Shown here: in pieces, positions 8,432-18,994 of the stretch
How the letters are laid out: each line of letters starts with the position of its first letter
How positions within the stretch are numbered: position 1 is the stretch's first letter
From: Basidiobolus meristosporus CBS 931.73
Taxonomy: Eukaryota > Basidiobolomycota > Basidiobolomycetes > Basidiobolales > Basidiobolaceae
Length of the DNA stretch: 30,290 nt
NCBI GenBank assembly: GCA_002104905.1
Contig: MCFE01000852.1
Location: 1 to 30,290 of the forward strand
Direction: 5' to 3'
Program-made: the position numbers and the translations under genes
The notes under the pieces: generated by a model
What the model saw: the letters and a program-made list of their open reading frames with translations, nothing else
The model's database searches: none
Told to the model about the DNA's origin: nothing

Positions 8432-11011
8432 TCTATCACCTCAACTTTACGGCTTTTTAGTGTGATACTTGCAAAGTGCCATATACCTTGTACTGCTGGT
8501 AACATATACATCTTGCAAACATATGCTTGGTTGTTGCCACTTTGGCCATGAATACCTCCTGAATATCCGCAAAGAGCTTCTTGGTACTGAGCCAATATAT
8601 CCCTTCTCCCTGCTGGATTCTAGTTCCCCTTATAGGTGCGCTCTAGATTTTGTTTGTGTGAGTTCCATATACAATGGTGTAGAAGTTGGCTTGTGACCAT
8701 GACAAGTTTGGCATAGCTTGGTAGAGTTTTCCTGATAAAAATTAGCTGCTTGTTGCACCCAACCCAACTCTGCATTACTTAACTGATTACACACACATTG
8801 GGGCTGCTTAGCTCTTAATGTCATAGGCATAGGTGTCTCCATGTGCACATTTGTCCTCAGTATTTTCCAACTCTTCCTAGCTGACCTCCATGTGCCAACT
8901 CATTACATCCGTGACGGACTTGAAGATAATATTCTTGATGAGAATGGGACTTGTTAGTACATGCAACTTGACTCATCTTCCTTTCTCCCCACACATCCGC
9001 TCCATAGGAAACTCCCAAAAGGTGAAGCAAGGCCCAATACTCTCCACACACCATGCAAGATGGAGCAGTGACTGGATACAGTAGCAGCAGAGATCTACAT
9101 GTTCAGCCTTATGTTTGCAGTATAGCCACTCAAATCCTGTTACAATCTCCTCACACAACAGCTGTAGATGCGTCAAGTTGGCATTGGTGATCTGCTTCTG
9201 GATAAATATTCCTACAATGTCCACATATGACTCCCAATGCTTCCAATGTGCTCTTGGTAGGAATGGCTATAGAACACCACTTGAATAAATACAAATCCAG
9301 TTCATCCAGTCATTGCATTTTTATTGTTGCATATGCGTATGAATACTAATTGGAGCCTGTGAGAAGTACCTAGGGTAGCAGATACTCTGTAATATCTTGC
9401 CAATTCTTTCAAATTTCTCCAGTATCTCAAAGGGCTCATTTAACTTGAAATGCCCCATGTACAACTTGGTCATCAATATAGGGATATTGTTGAAAAGCAA
9501 ATGCATTGCTCTCAGTGGAAAGCTTTTGCTCCAACAGATACCCTCTATCTTAAGTATCTCATATTTCTGGCTGATTCCATATCACAGCCAATGGCTTATA
9601 GCTTGCCAACTTTGCTGCAATTACATGCTTACTTCTGTACGTTCTTTTTGTGGAAAGATGATGTTCTTAGTGGTGGTGTTTGGGTAATAATAATGTGTGT
9701 GAGTTATTGAGTAAATCCCCTGGATCTCACACATTTGACAGCAATACCGTCCATTGTACCCAGAATCACCTGCTATCTTGCTGATGGCTGGGGTATCTCC
9801 AATGCAGATTACAATATGTGCTTTTACATGATGGCCATTTACCATAATTGCACTGGAAAGCTTGCAAAATTCTTCCAGCAATGGATACAGATAGCTATCC
9901 AGGTTGGATGGTGACTTAGGACCAGATACTGGTGCAACTACCATTGGATTATTGCTCTGATACTGTATGATGGGCAGCAGATTCAGATTAATAAAAATCA
10001 GTGGTGAGCAGGATTTGCTGGTAGAGTACTTGTTTAATGAGAATCCTTCTAGTGCCAAAACAAAGGCATGGTCATACATACCTTTAAAGTAGCCCTTGCT
10101 TCTTAGTGGTTTGTAGTGTTTGCCATTGAATATATCAGATATGTTTGTGCCTGATTGATACTGAGTGCAGTACTGTATAGCTTTGCAATATTTGTTGGAC
10201 TGCATCAGCTTCCTCAGACAGGGTATGACCGGAATATATCTGGAGTGTGAACAATGTTCTCCCTCAATGGTGGTAGATTCCTGACAAGTTGGACACATTG
10301 CAATGATAGCATTTTTGGATGTGAATGCCATGCAGCTGTTAACACATGCTGGAATCTGGACAGTCTCTGGATCATATGTTGCCAGCCGTATGATGGCTGT
10401 CCACTTGTACCATGTACATGGTAATTTGCATCCTGGTATGATTTTGGCAAGAGGTAGTAATAAATCCTCAAAGCACCCATTACTAATATTAGTGGAAATG
10501 CACCACTTCTCTAGCCACAACATTACATCATTCACCATAGATGGTTTACTGGGCTCACTTGGCTCCATAAAGTATCCTTGGCATTTGTTTCAACGGGTGT
10601 TGTCTCATTGCATATAGGGATTTGACTGGGCTCATACATGGTACTGCTGCTAGGGGAGATAGGCTCAAAATCCATCAGTGAACCTTCTTTGTCAGGGCTA
10701 TCACTCTGTGTGCCATATTCAGAAGGCTGAGGTGAGCCTACTGGTGTCACAAACTCACCTGACTCAGTTTGCGCAAGGTGACAAAGATGGCCAGGTACCA
10801 ATATAGAAGTATTAACTGACTGGCAAGATAATGTTGGTACAGTAGTGACCAAGGAATTGTCAAATATGACTTGAGTTGCCACACACTGGCCGTGCTCCTT
10901 ATAATACTTCATATACTGTCCGCATACTTCATTGCTGAGAGGCTTGCCACAATAGCTACATGGTCTTTTTTCTCTTCTCTTACAGTGTTGAGTCAAATTA
11001 GTCTTGTCCAT
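8432..11011 (-). pseudogene. Tnp2-like transposase, right arm (most complete copy)
   Basis: Minus-strand gene from a true ATG at 11011. The N-terminus has CSYCGKPLSNE...HGQC, a probable zinc-binding motif. The ORF 9621-10568 carries hallmarks of fungal Tnp2-like transposases in order: YIPVIPCLRKLMQS; ISDIFNGKHYKPL; PLIFINLNLLP; GPKSPSNLDSYLYPL; then GDTPAISKIAG followed by C..CEI and THTHYYYP. Further on come SFPLRAMHLLFNNIP, YMGHFK, DWMNW, and SLLHLAWCVESIGPC...FPMERMCG (about 9224-8973). Such enzymes move CACTA-type DNA transposons. A one-base loss near 10,550 relative to the left arm shifts the frame, and stops follow near 9620 and 9350. It cannot make a full protein as it stands. Family assignment is from remembered motif patterns, not a search. 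Confidence 0.72.
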
Positions 11012-11233
11012 GGGGCAAACAGTTTGACCTTCAACAATGTAATGCTATTATATCACTTTTTGGTCAATACTCATGTGAACTTAAGACAGTCTTGTACTTG
11101 ACACATTGCACCTACATGAATGTAAGATTCAATGATGACCTGCCATAGTAAGCACTATAAATAAAGTTGTAGCACCATGTATACAAGTATATGTAACACT
11201 ATCTCCCCTTTAGTTTGACTCACTTCCATATAT
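11012..11233. promoter_or_regulatory. Divergent intergenic region, right arm (222 bp)
   Basis: Spacer between the transposase ATG (11011, minus) and the ORF X ATG (11234, plus). Its length equals that of the left-arm spacer and the sequence is homologous in inverted orientation, which supports both start codons and a shared promoter region. Confidence 0.5.
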
Positions 11234-14200
11234 ATGCCACCAAAAAAATAGACTTGTTCCGTTGGATAGTGCCACATTGAGCCATGAGTGCCAAATGATG
11301 CCATAGTGTGCCAGAGAGGCCAATTGAGCCTCTACCTGGCCACAGAGTGTGAAACATAGCTCCGCATCTTCATGCAAAGCAGCCCCTGTGTTTCACCCAT
11401 TGTGTTGGAGAAAATCCATTTTTTGACCTTTTTTTGTGGATCAATGTAGCTCAGGATGTGTTAGAGCACAGGAGAACCAAAGATATGCATCTGGTACTCA
11501 ATACCCATGGCACTCTGAATCTAGCTCCTGTAGCTTGTATCATGTCACAAAAATGAATGGCACTATCTTGGTCCACTGGTACTATCTGGCACTATAAGTG
11601 CTTTGTATAGATCTTACTTTGGGGCTAATATTTAAATATAGTGCCAGATAGTACCAGTGGACCAAGACAGTGCCATTCATTTTTGTGACATGATACAAGC
11701 TACAGGAGCTAGATTCATAGTGCCATGGGTATTGAGTACCAGATGCATATCTTCAGTTCTCCTGTGCTCTAACACATCCTGAGCTACATTGATCCACAAA
11801 AAAAGGTCAAAAAATGGATTTTCTCCTGCGCAATCAGTGAAACACAGGGGCTGCTTTACATGAAGATGCAGAGCTATGTTTCACACTCTGTGGCCAAGTA
11901 TAGGCTCACTTGACCTCTCTGGCACACTATGGCATCATTTGGCACTCATGGCTCAATGTGGCACTATCCAACGGAACAAGTCTAATAAAGAAAAGTCATC
12001 TGGTTCTCAACTAAACCCCACCACTGATGGCAGCAGGTAGGGTTGAGAGAACCTCTGTGGAGCCACAAGCTGACCATTATGCTCAGGCAGATGAGAATGT
12101 AGCAAATGCAGTACCCTCAGCTGAAGATCAGCAAGTGGCCATGATATCATCACCACCACCCATATTAGCAAGTATGTTGTCAGCTTGTACCAAAGCATTA
12201 ATAAAGCAATGAGGTGCAGTGGCTAATAGTATAGATGCAATGGCCCAGAGAAGTCAGGAAATAGGCCAGAAATAGGATGAGCGGATAATATGTTTAGAGT
12301 AATCAATACCCAGGTAGAGATAGCAGTATCTTTGCAGCAAAGAAGGAACTCAAGTAGCTCAATGTCATAGCCAAGAGTTGAGCCATTTCCCATTGTAACA
12401 GCAGAAAACACCGTACAGTCTTTGGAGCACAACAACAGTTCCCAAAGATAAAGTCCACAAAAAAACCTATTACAGCATGGGAGGGAGACAATATGGTGTT
12501 TATACTAAAGTCAAAAAATCAAAAGACGTTGAGGATCTGTGAAGCCATTGAGTGCAATAATGAAGAGTGGGCTAATATACAAGAGGCTGTCAGAAGCCTG
12601 GTATGCCATCACCTTAAGGCTGGCATGCCATGGGACCATCAGGAACTCAAGGGCAAGCAGAATGCACTAGACTTGTTCCATGAGCATTATCTTAGATTCA
12701 AACAGGCAAATGGATTTTGGGCCAGCATTGGTTTGCTAAGAAAGTATCTTAAGAATAGCAGAAACTATCAAAGGCAGAAGAACAAGGGTGCCATGGCTAA
12801 AAGCCAGTGGCTTCCTCAAGAGCCCAGTACAAGCAGGGCTGAAAGCTCCAGACAAGTGTCAAAGAGATATCAGGCAGCTGGAAGAGTGCCAATTAGGGAC
12901 AAGCAGGCTGACACAGATGCACCAGCACAACATTTATCCAGGAAAAAGTGTAGTACAACTCAAGAAGCACCCAGTCAAAGTAGCAGCAAAGCACCTGGCA
13001 GTGATAAAAACCAGCCGCTTTTACAGGAGCCTGTCACAACTATGTTTGAGAGCTCAAAACAAGCTGAAAAGAAACATCAGGTTGCCAGAAGAGTGCCAGC
13101 AAGGGACAAGCAGGCCAAAACAAATGTGTCAGAGCAGAATTTATCCAGGAGAGAACATAGTTCTGTACAAGAAGCATGCAACAAAGTGGCAGTGAAAGAC
13201 CTGGCAGTGATAAAGGAAAAGATAAAGGGAAAAATGTCTACCCACGCCTGAGACAGGGAGGCATGCAAAGAAACTGCAGTTCTTGCCAATTAATGCTGCA
13301 AGCCAGGAACAGACTGAATCCCATCATAGCCAAGAAGAATCAGCAACAAGAAAACAGCTGTTCTTACAAGAGTTGGAAGTGCAGCCAGTTCAGCTACACT
13401 CCAGCAAGGTAGATGAGTTTGCTGAAAAAGACAATTTGTCTGGCACAGCATCCACAGCCTCCATTGTTGACAGCGTGGAGATCCCACTGACAGACAAGGC
13501 TACAACATCAAGAGCTCAAAAGACTATCACAATGCCTTCAGTGGAGTTTTGGAACATTAGTTGGCACACTAAGAGGTTGCAGCACTTCTTCAAGAGCAGT
13601 GCTCAAGATAACACACTGGAAAATTGCAAGGATTTATTGCAAAGACTGGAAGATGAGGAGCTAGACCTTGCAGTGCTGGCTGAAGACCAAGATGTGTGGG
13701 AACCAGTGAATGAACAGTGGCATAAAGTCTTTGGGTTCCTGCCAAAGTTGTGGAGCCAGAGCAATATAGCCAAAATACTTATTGAGTGGCAAATTTTAAT
13801 GGAATAACTTGTTGAGTGCAGGGTTGGGCTTAATGTTAGTGTAGAGTATAGGGACTTGTATAGGTCAATACAATTGGCAATTGAGGTACAACTAAAGTTT
13901 CAACAGAAATAAATCAATTTGTATGCATGAAAAGTCAGAGAAACAGTTGAGTCAGGAAGTAAGGAGTGTGAACAAGAGGTAATAGCCAAGCAGTTTGCAG
14001 AAATGTAGGAGGCAATAGAGTGTCCAGGATCAGAAAGTGAGCAAATTGGCAGGGAACCAATCAAAAGCCACTTATAAATCATTGTGATGAAAAATCTTGA
14101 CTAAGTTTTTTGTGAAATCTGGGGTGCAATTGTTTTTCAAAGGTCTCTGGACGGTGTCTTCATGAGATCAGTACCTCTTAGTCATGGAACTTTCACTTTG

Positions 14201-14245
14201 TGACAGCCTTTTGACAGGATCATCTCAATAATTTTTCATAGGGCT
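11234..14245 (+). pseudogene. ORF X copy 3 (right arm), interrupted by palindromic element
   Basis: It starts ATGCCACCAAAA as copy 2 does, is interrupted after five codons by the 732-bp palindromic element, and resumes at 11985. The longest frames are 12493-13251 (252 residues) and 13283-13807 (174 residues). They contain EEWANIQEAVRSLVCHH, LKGKQNALDLFHEHYLRFK, YLKNSRNYQRQK, two diverged linker repeats of about 68 residues, and EDQDVWEPVNEQWHKVFGFLP. DNA similarity to copy 2 continues past the last stop to about 14,245 (FDGIISILFHRG in copy 2). Several shifts and stops break it. No recognised domain. Composition suggests helical ends joined by a basic, disordered linker, which would suit a DNA-binding transposon accessory protein; that function is inferred only. 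Confidence 0.6.
11251..11982. mobile_element. 732-bp near-perfect palindromic (fold-back) element, TA duplication
   Basis: Two arms of 346 bp (11251-11596 and 11637-11982) are reverse complements with few differences, around a 40-bp spacer. The ends read GACTTGTTCCGTTGGATAG and the exact complement. TA flanks both sides (11249-11250 and 11983-11984), and the empty site in ORF X copy 2 has a single TA at the matching place. GTGCCA-type hexamers recur near both ends. There is no ORF. The shared GACTTGTTCC ends and GTGCCA repeats link it to the MITE at 1225-1437. It is a non-autonomous DNA element with unusually long inverted repeats. Confidence 0.85.
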
Positions 14246-14289
14246 TATCCCTATATTTGGTTGTAAAATTAGCAAAACACTGTCATGAT

Positions 14290-15205
14290 CCCATCAAAAG
14301 ATTGTTAGGAGGGTCACTAATTCCAAGCTGCTGGTATTATAGTGGCCTACTGATGGGATCTTGATGGCTGATCCATATTGGATCCACCCATGGGACCAAA
14401 TTATTTTGCATAGGGAATGTGCCTGGTAGTTGCAATAGTAAAAGTGGCTCTGCCCTCCAGAATATCTGTTAATCCTCAAAACAAAGGTATCCAGTATATT
14501 CCTGGTATAAAGCCTGTTGCAGAGCACTTCTGGGATATGGAAGTTTACTAGAGCTTCTGAGTGTAGTAATACAAGTTTCCCTGATAATGGAATAACTGTG
14601 TTGATCCCTTCATAAGGCTGTTGCAAGGTCAATGTTCTGTGAACACAAGGCATTAATCCTGTCAGGACACCATGCAAAGACCCTAAAAACAATTTCAGCA
14701 TAGATTTCACAAGCTACATAATAGAATTTCTCATCACACCAATATATTGGTGTCTTTTGATTGGTTCTCTGCCAATTCTCTCACTTTTGGATCCTAGACA
14801 CTCAGTTGCCTCCTCAGTTTATGTACATTAACTGGCTATTGCCTCTTTGTTGCACTTCTTACTTCCTCACACAGCCAATGCTCTCACTGTTCAGTCATAC
14901 AAATTGATTTATTGCCATTGAAAGTTCAGCTGTAGCTCAATTGCCAACTGTGCTGACCTATACAAGTACCTATAACCAACAGTAATATCAAGCTCAACCC
15001 CACACTCAATGAATAGTTCCATCAAAATCTACTATTTAATAAGTATTCCTGCTTTAACACCCCTTTTCCTTGACTTCAGCAGGAACAGTTTAGTTCCATG
15101 CCATTGGTCATTCTTTGGTTCCAATATGTCTGGGACTTCAGCTGGCACTACAAGGTCCAGCACCTTATCTGCTAGTCTTTTTATTAGATTCTTGTAATAT
15201 TTAGG
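14290..15205 (-). pseudogene. ORF X copy 4 (truncated, inverted)
   Basis: Minus-strand homologue of the 3' half of ORF X. At 15,205-15,000 it reads LADKVLDLVVPAE, matching LADAVLDLAVPAEDQDVWE of copy 2. The stretch 14,990-14,760 matches 3,600-3,800. The frame 14710-14294 (138 codons) matches the copy 3 3' region at about 14,100-14,200 and then extends further, giving the only readable version of the C-terminal part (for example IKIPSVGHYNTSSLELV). It lies tail to tail with copy 3 and is cut at about 15,205 by the copia relic. Confidence 0.55.
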
Positions 15206-15626
15206 CAAGTATTCTCAAGCACTACATTGAAGAACTGCTGCTGCCTCTTGGTGTGCCTATTGATGTTGAGAATTCAGATCAGATCCATAGTTCTGATTAG
15301 ACTGGCTGATTACTCCCACTGAATATGAGATATCTGGACATGGTTCAAGCATGATATATATCAGACTGCCAATCATAGATTGATAAGGGAACTGTGGGCT
15401 CTCAGATAGCACCAAGCTCTGTTGATTTAGTTCAATTTGACCATGTTAAGGTTTGTCTCCATTGGGGTAGCTGCAGGTTTGCAGTCTTCCATTTGATACT
15501 TCTTTAGTATGTCTTGAGTATACCTGAATTGGCCTAGGGTGCTGGTCTGGGTACTTCTTTCTATGGAGAACCCATCCTAGAGTAGCAGCTGAGCTCTTCC
15601 AGATTGGACATCTTGTACTCCTTAGA

Positions 15627-15977
15627 TGTGGTAAGAGTCTTGGAGATATTGGAAGTGATTGGGAGGACAAGTGGATTATGTGGGTTTCACTTAATGATTT
15701 ACTGAATGAAAAGGTAGTATTTGTACCTTTACATGGTCTTGGCATTACAAACATGTAGAATTGGTTAAGGAAGGTCCCAAGAACATGTGTGCAAAGCTTG
15801 GGGCTGTTTGGACAACTTTGAGAATTTTCATGTTCTAGGTACCTGGTATTTTGGTGAAAATATTCTATGTAAATCCCCACAAGGAATTTTGGTTAGTATT
15901 CTCTAGAATTTGAAGGTAATGATCTAAGTGAGTAAGATAGATGAATATTTAGGTGGAATTCCAAATTTTTTACAACA
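15627..15977 (-). mobile_element. Solo LTR in copia B reverse transcriptase, TTAGA duplication
   Basis: This is a 351-bp LTR, reading on the plus strand from TGTGGTAAGAG to TTTTTACAACA. It is flanked by the perfect 5-bp repeat TTAGA (15622-15626 and 15978-15982). It aligns across its length with the LTRs at 18634-18981 and 20267-20615. The insertion lies downstream of the YVDD motif and on the same strand as the host relic. Confidence 0.9.
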
Positions 15978-17464
15978 TTAGATAGGCTGGATTTAGTCTC
16001 CTCTAATGTTTCAAGGCTATTGATGGCTCCAATGAGATCATCTACATATAGAGCTAATGGAACTGGATTTGCTCTATGTGGCTTATAGTATATACTATAG
16101 TCAGCATTATTCCTTTGCAAACTCAAAGATTCCATATAAGAATCTATCTTGCAACTCCATGCTCTTGGTGATTGTTTGAGTCTATATAGAGATATTTTAA
16201 GCTTACTGGCCATATGGGAGTTATCTTGGTCAGCAAATACACCAGGCTGGCACATATACATGTCCTCATCAAGCTTTGCATTTAAAAATGCAGCCTTTAG
16301 ATCCAAATGAGGTTTAAAAAACTGTTTTTTTTGCTGCAATAACCAATATTAATCTAATGGAACTAAACTTGGCTAACAGTGCAAAGGTCTCAATATAGTC
16401 AAGTCCTTTTGTTTGTGAATATCCTTTGGTCACAAGTCTTGCTTTGTATCTTTCAGCTCTACCATCAGCCTTATATTTGACTTAAAGGCCCTTCTGCATC
16501 CAATTGATTTTCAGTTAATGGGTAATTTGACCAAGTCCCAAGTTTAATTTTCCATCAGGGCCTGATACTCCTCAGTCATTGCAGATCTCCAAAGCTTTGT
16601 CTGAGGGCTATTCAGGGCTACTTTTACAGTCTGTGGCTCATCAATATGGACTTAATAGGCATAGGCTGAGTGTGTACCCTGATTGATATGGTAATTTGAC
16701 CTATTTTTTGACCAGTTGGATCTCCTGGTCTATGATACTAGAATGACCACTTCTGGGTTATTACTTGGCACTGATTCAGACAAGACTACAGTTGCAGAGT
16801 TCTATGGAGTGAAAAATATTTCATTGTTTTGCTCTGATTCAACCCTGATTATTGGTGGATCTGAAATCCAACTTTTGTCTGCATCTAATGTCAGTTGTTG
16901 TGAAATTTGGATTTTCATCAATCAACACAGCCTTGATGCTTCACTCTTATAGCAGTAGCCCAAAAATATGCATTTTACACTTTTTGGCTCAAATTTTGAC
17001 TGATTTCCAGGCAGTTTCTTGGCATATGCTGTGCACCCAAGTATTCTTAGATGTTCTGCACTTGGTCTGTGTCTATACCATGTCTCAATGGAGTAGAATT
17101 GCATCATGCTCTGTTATAACTCCCATATTAAGGGTATAGAGATGTTGCAACTGATTTTGCCCAAAAACATAGGATAATTTTTGATCATGGATCATGGATC
17201 TGGCTATATTAATTATTGATCTGTTTGCACATTCTGCCACTCCACTTTGCTGTAGGGAGTATGGTAAAGTAGTCACTTGCTTTATCCCATGAATTTTGCA
17301 GAAGTGGATGAAGGGTATTGGGTATGTTCTCCTCCATTGTGAGAGTATATTTTCTTGCTATTTTCACCAGCTTCTTTCTCCACCTTAGCTTTAAACTTGC
17401 TGATCTTGAACAAAGCTTCTTCCTTTCTTTCCATGAAATACACCCACATGTATTTTGTACAATC

Positions 17465-17755
17465 TGTTGTAAGAGTCTAGGAGATATTGGAAGTGATTTG
17501 GAGAACAAGTAGATTATGTGGTTTTCACTTGATGATTTATTGAATGTAAGACTAGTATTTATACTTTGACCTGGTCTTGGCATTACAAACACATAGAGTA
17601 GGCTAAGGAAGGTCCCAAGAGCATATGCGCAAAGTTTGGGGCTGTTTGGACAACTTTGAGAATTTTCATGTTCTAGGTACCTGGTATTTTGGTGAGAATA
17701 TTCTAAGTGACTAATTTAGGTGAATATTTAGATGGAAATACAAATTTTTACAACA
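17465..17755 (-). mobile_element. Solo LTR in copia B integrase core, CAATC duplication
   Basis: This is a 291-bp LTR, reading on the plus strand from TGTTGTAAGAG to TTTTTACAACA. It is flanked by the perfect repeat CAATC (17460-17464 and 17756-17760). Removing it with one duplicate joins FIDDC to TKYMWVYFM in frame, the integrase catalytic core. It has an internal deletion of about 55 bp relative to the 348-351 bp copies, around the segment GAATACTGACCAAATTCC. Confidence 0.92.
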
Positions 17756-18633
17756 CAATCATCAATAAATGTGATTAAATACTTCATCCTACCTAAGGGT
17801 AAGTTTTGCATAGGTCAGTAAAGATCTCAGTGAGTTAAATCTAATTTTTTCTTAGTTTTGATTAGCACAGAGCTCTTGAGTGGTTGTCTGGCTTGTTTCC
17901 CATATATGCAGGCTTCACAGTGCTCCAAAATAGCTGGGGCATCAGTTTTTACTCCAGAAGTTAGCAGAGATTTGACCATTTTGTACAAATGATCAATGTG
18001 AATGTGTCCAAATCTCCTGTGTCAAAGCATTGGTGTTTCTTCACTTAAGTTACTTATATTGGCAGCCAGATATGATGGAATATAAGTCAGTTTGTATAGA
18101 TTTGGATCTCTGATACCCAAGGCAATATGGGTGCCATTCTGATCAGTGATCCTGCATCCAGAACTGTCAGAGCTGAAGCTGAGTCCTTCTACAGTGGCCT
18201 TGCTCACAGATAGTAGGTCCTTGGCTATTTCTGATACACAGAGTACTTATTTCAAGGTAAGTATATAGATTCCTTTACTGCTTCTAAGGTTGACTTGGAA
18301 AGTGCCTTCTCCCACTGCATCAAGTGTTCTATTGTCACCTATGAAAACCTTCTTAATTGGAATTTCTTGATAATGGGTAAAAAGTTCTTTTTAGTGTGTA
18401 AAGTGTTGAGATGCTCCAGAGACAAGTTACCACATCTGAGAATCCTTGATTGTGGTCATATTTAGTGCAGATATGAAAGTTCTATCATCTGTTATTGCCG
18501 CATTTCCATATACAGGCTTCTTTTGTTGATTATCTCTCTTCTTGAAGCACCAGTCTAATGTGTGCCCTTTCATTTTGCAGTAATTGCAAAACATGCTGCT
18601 ATTGCCTTTAAGGGGTCTTGAGTGCCTCCTTTG

Positions 18634-18981
18634 TGTTGTAAGAATTTGTTTTTCCACCTAAATATTCACCTAACTTAGTCACTTAGATCATACTTTTGTA
18701 TCCTAGAGAATACTGACCAAATTCCTTGTCAGGATTTACTTAGAATATTTTCACCAAAATATCAGGTACCCAGAACATGAAAATTCTCAAAGTTATTCAA
18801 ACAGCCGCAAACCTTGCACACATGCTCTTGGGACCTTCCTTAACCTATTATATGTGTTTGTAATGCCAAGACTATGTAAGTGTATAAATACTACATTTTC
18901 ATTCAATATATCATTAAGTGAAAACCACATAATCTACTTGTTCTCCCAATCACTACTAATATCTCCAAGACTCTTACAACA
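18634..18981 (+). mobile_element. 5' LTR of copia C element
   Basis: 348 bp, TGTTGTAAGA...CTCTTACAACA, with TATAAATA at 18883-18890 as the probable promoter. It is followed at once by the primer binding site and gag on the same strand, so it is a 5' LTR. Its left edge falls exactly inside the gag codons of copia B (CTTTG at 18629-18633 before it), so it was inserted into copia B. The matching duplicate is not found at the far end. Confidence 0.85.
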
Positions 18982-18994
18982 GGTTATGAGCCCC
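18982..18994 (+). other. Primer binding site, initiator tRNA-Met anticodon-arm type
   Basis: GGTTATGAGCCCC directly after the LTR is complementary to the anticodon-arm sequence GGGCUCAUAACC of eukaryotic initiator tRNA-Met. As I recall, Drosophila copia uses the same kind of site (GGTTATGGGCCC after its LTR), priming from a cleaved half tRNA. The first ATG of gag (18986) lies inside the site. Confidence 0.75.

Larger units (their letters stand above)
15206..18633 (-). pseudogene. Copia retrotransposon pol relic (copia B)
   Basis: On the minus strand from 18633 downward: zinc knuckle CNYCKMKGHTLDWC; protease region; GAG-pre-integrase (RRFGHIHIDHLYKM); integrase core (YLITFIDD, split by a solo LTR, then YMWVYFMERKEEA); QQSGVAECANRSI (17,240); LRILGCTAYAKKLPG (17,030); TEEYQALM (16,560); then reverse transcriptase LDLKAAFLNAKLDEDMYM, SLYRLKQSPRAW, YVDDL (about 16,040) and GSLIYIMLEPCPDISYS (about 15,340). 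RNase H, the 3' LTR and the N-terminal gag are absent. Stops and shifts occur throughout, for example a TGG-to-TGA change just before the GAG-pre-integrase histidine. Two solo LTRs of the same family sit inside. A dead Ty1/copia element. Confidence 0.85.

Noticed and set aside
8323-9379. 109-bp inverted repeat 8323-8431 / 9271-9379 as a separate element
   Set aside because: It is the innermost part of the large inverted repeat, shown by continuity with 7035-7249 once the LTR-like insertion is removed.
12667-12678. TAGACTTGTTCC inside ORF X copy 3, identical to the palindrome end
   Set aside because: It is a 12-base match within coding sequence, with no partner end and no TA-bounded insert; copy 2 differs there by point changes only.
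18854-18985. N-terminal 44 codons of the long copia C frame
   Set aside because: They translate LTR sequence; gag begins after the primer site.
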